Assembly (NCBI GenBank): GCA_009699825.1
Contig: WLNM01000053.1
Coordinates: 1-7,402 of the forward strand
From: Actinomycetota bacterium
GTDB lineage: Bacteria; Actinomycetota; Actinomycetes; Nanopelagicales; Nanopelagicaceae
Direction: 5' to 3'
DNA length: 7,402 nucleotides
Shown: one piece after another, positions 7,303 through 7,402 of the stretch
How positions within the stretch are numbered: the first letter of the stretch is position 1
Layout of the letters: each line of letters begins with the position of its first letter
Program-made: the position numbers and the translations under genes
Notes under the pieces: model-generated
Databases searched by the model: none
What the model saw: only the letters and a program-made list of their open reading frames with translations
What the model was told of the DNA's origin: nothing

Positions 7303-7402
7303 TTAAATCTTAGCCGACCTGCGCCCCAATCGTAGGTAATTAGCTACTGCCAGTGTTGTAACAATTGCGCTAACCCAGACATTTACACGTAAACCACCGA
7401 TG
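7303..7402 (-). CDS. lgt: Probable prolipoprotein diacylglyceryl transferase, C-terminal end (partial)
   Basis: Only the last 32 codons and the TAA (7305-7303) are inside the window; the rest lies beyond the right edge. The translation begins IGGLRVNVWVSAIV, continues as a hydrophobic helix and ends in the basic tail RLGRRSAKI. This resembles the end of actinobacterial Lgt, where a G-x-R-x-N segment leads into the last membrane helix and a basic cytosolic tail. Lgt attaches diacylglycerol from phosphatidylglycerol to the lipobox cysteine of prelipoproteins in the cytoplasmic membrane. The call rests on this short match and on the usual position of lgt upstream of VIT-gltBD in Actinobacteria, recalled rather than searched. 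Another membrane protein is possible. The gene ends 2 nt before the VIT ATG, so the two are likely co-transcribed. Confidence 0.68.
   Translation of the reverse strand, partial: IGGLRVNVWVSAIVTTLAVANYLRLGRRSAKI
7307..7312 (-). promoter_or_regulatory. Candidate -10 element (TAAGAT) for a leaderless VIT-gene transcript
   Basis: TAAGAT lies over the last sense codons of the upstream gene and is followed by six bases (TTAAAT) and then the ATG of the VIT gene. Hexamer and spacing are identical to those before pyk, and the two stretches through the ATG agree at 12 of 15 bases. No clear -35 is seen, which is common for actinobacterial promoters. Read-through from lgt would also serve this gene. Confidence 0.45.

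Noticed and set aside
1..7402. A novel defence, mobile or biosynthetic system
   Set aside because: All genes belong to well-known housekeeping families in a familiar order, with no repeats, integrase, transposase or unassigned coding stretch.

Overview
This is an ordinary chromosomal housekeeping region with every gene on the minus strand. It reads, in transcription order from the right edge to the left: the 3' end of a probable lgt (prolipoprotein diacylglyceryl transferase), a VIT/CCC1-family iron/manganese transporter, gltB and gltD (large and small subunits of NADPH-dependent glutamate synthase), and the 5' part of pyk (pyruvate kinase). Coding density is very high. The only real intergenic gap is 113 nt upstream of gltB; the other junctions are a 2-nt gap (lgt/VIT), an 8-nt overlap (gltB/gltD) and a 29-nt gap (gltD/pyk). 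No RNA gene, mobile element, CRISPR array or convincing intrinsic terminator was seen.

Organism: the proteins look actinobacterial (GltB of about 1500 aa, GltD beginning MADPKGFLTT, Pyk beginning MRRAKIVCTMGP), and from memory the order lgt - VIT - gltB - gltD - pyk is familiar in Actinobacteria. Base composition is low for that phylum, roughly mid-40s % GC from a few sampled lines and not a full count. Together with the tight packing this suggests a streamlined, low-GC aquatic actinobacterium such as the freshwater acI lineage (Nanopelagicales / Candidatus Planktophila type). That assignment is inference.

Function: GltB releases ammonia from glutamine and channels it to 2-oxoglutarate on its FMN domain. 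GltD supplies electrons from NADPH through FAD and iron-sulfur clusters. Pyk makes pyruvate from phosphoenolpyruvate and so lies upstream of 2-oxoglutarate supply. The VIT protein moves Fe2+/Mn2+ across the membrane; a link to the iron-sulfur-rich glutamate synthase is possible but unproven. Lgt acts in lipoprotein maturation and is probably only a positional neighbour.

The most interesting signals are regulatory. The VIT gene and pyk both start with the same arrangement, TAAGAT, six bases, then ATG. This is the spacing expected of an actinobacterial -10 element driving a leaderless mRNA. gltB instead has a leader with an SD-like GGAG, a small dyad directly before it, and a 10-bp-period direct repeat further upstream. 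gltD starts at TTG inside the end of gltB, with a strong SD. Pyk carries the residue set associated with K+-independent pyruvate kinases. I see no previously undescribed system here.
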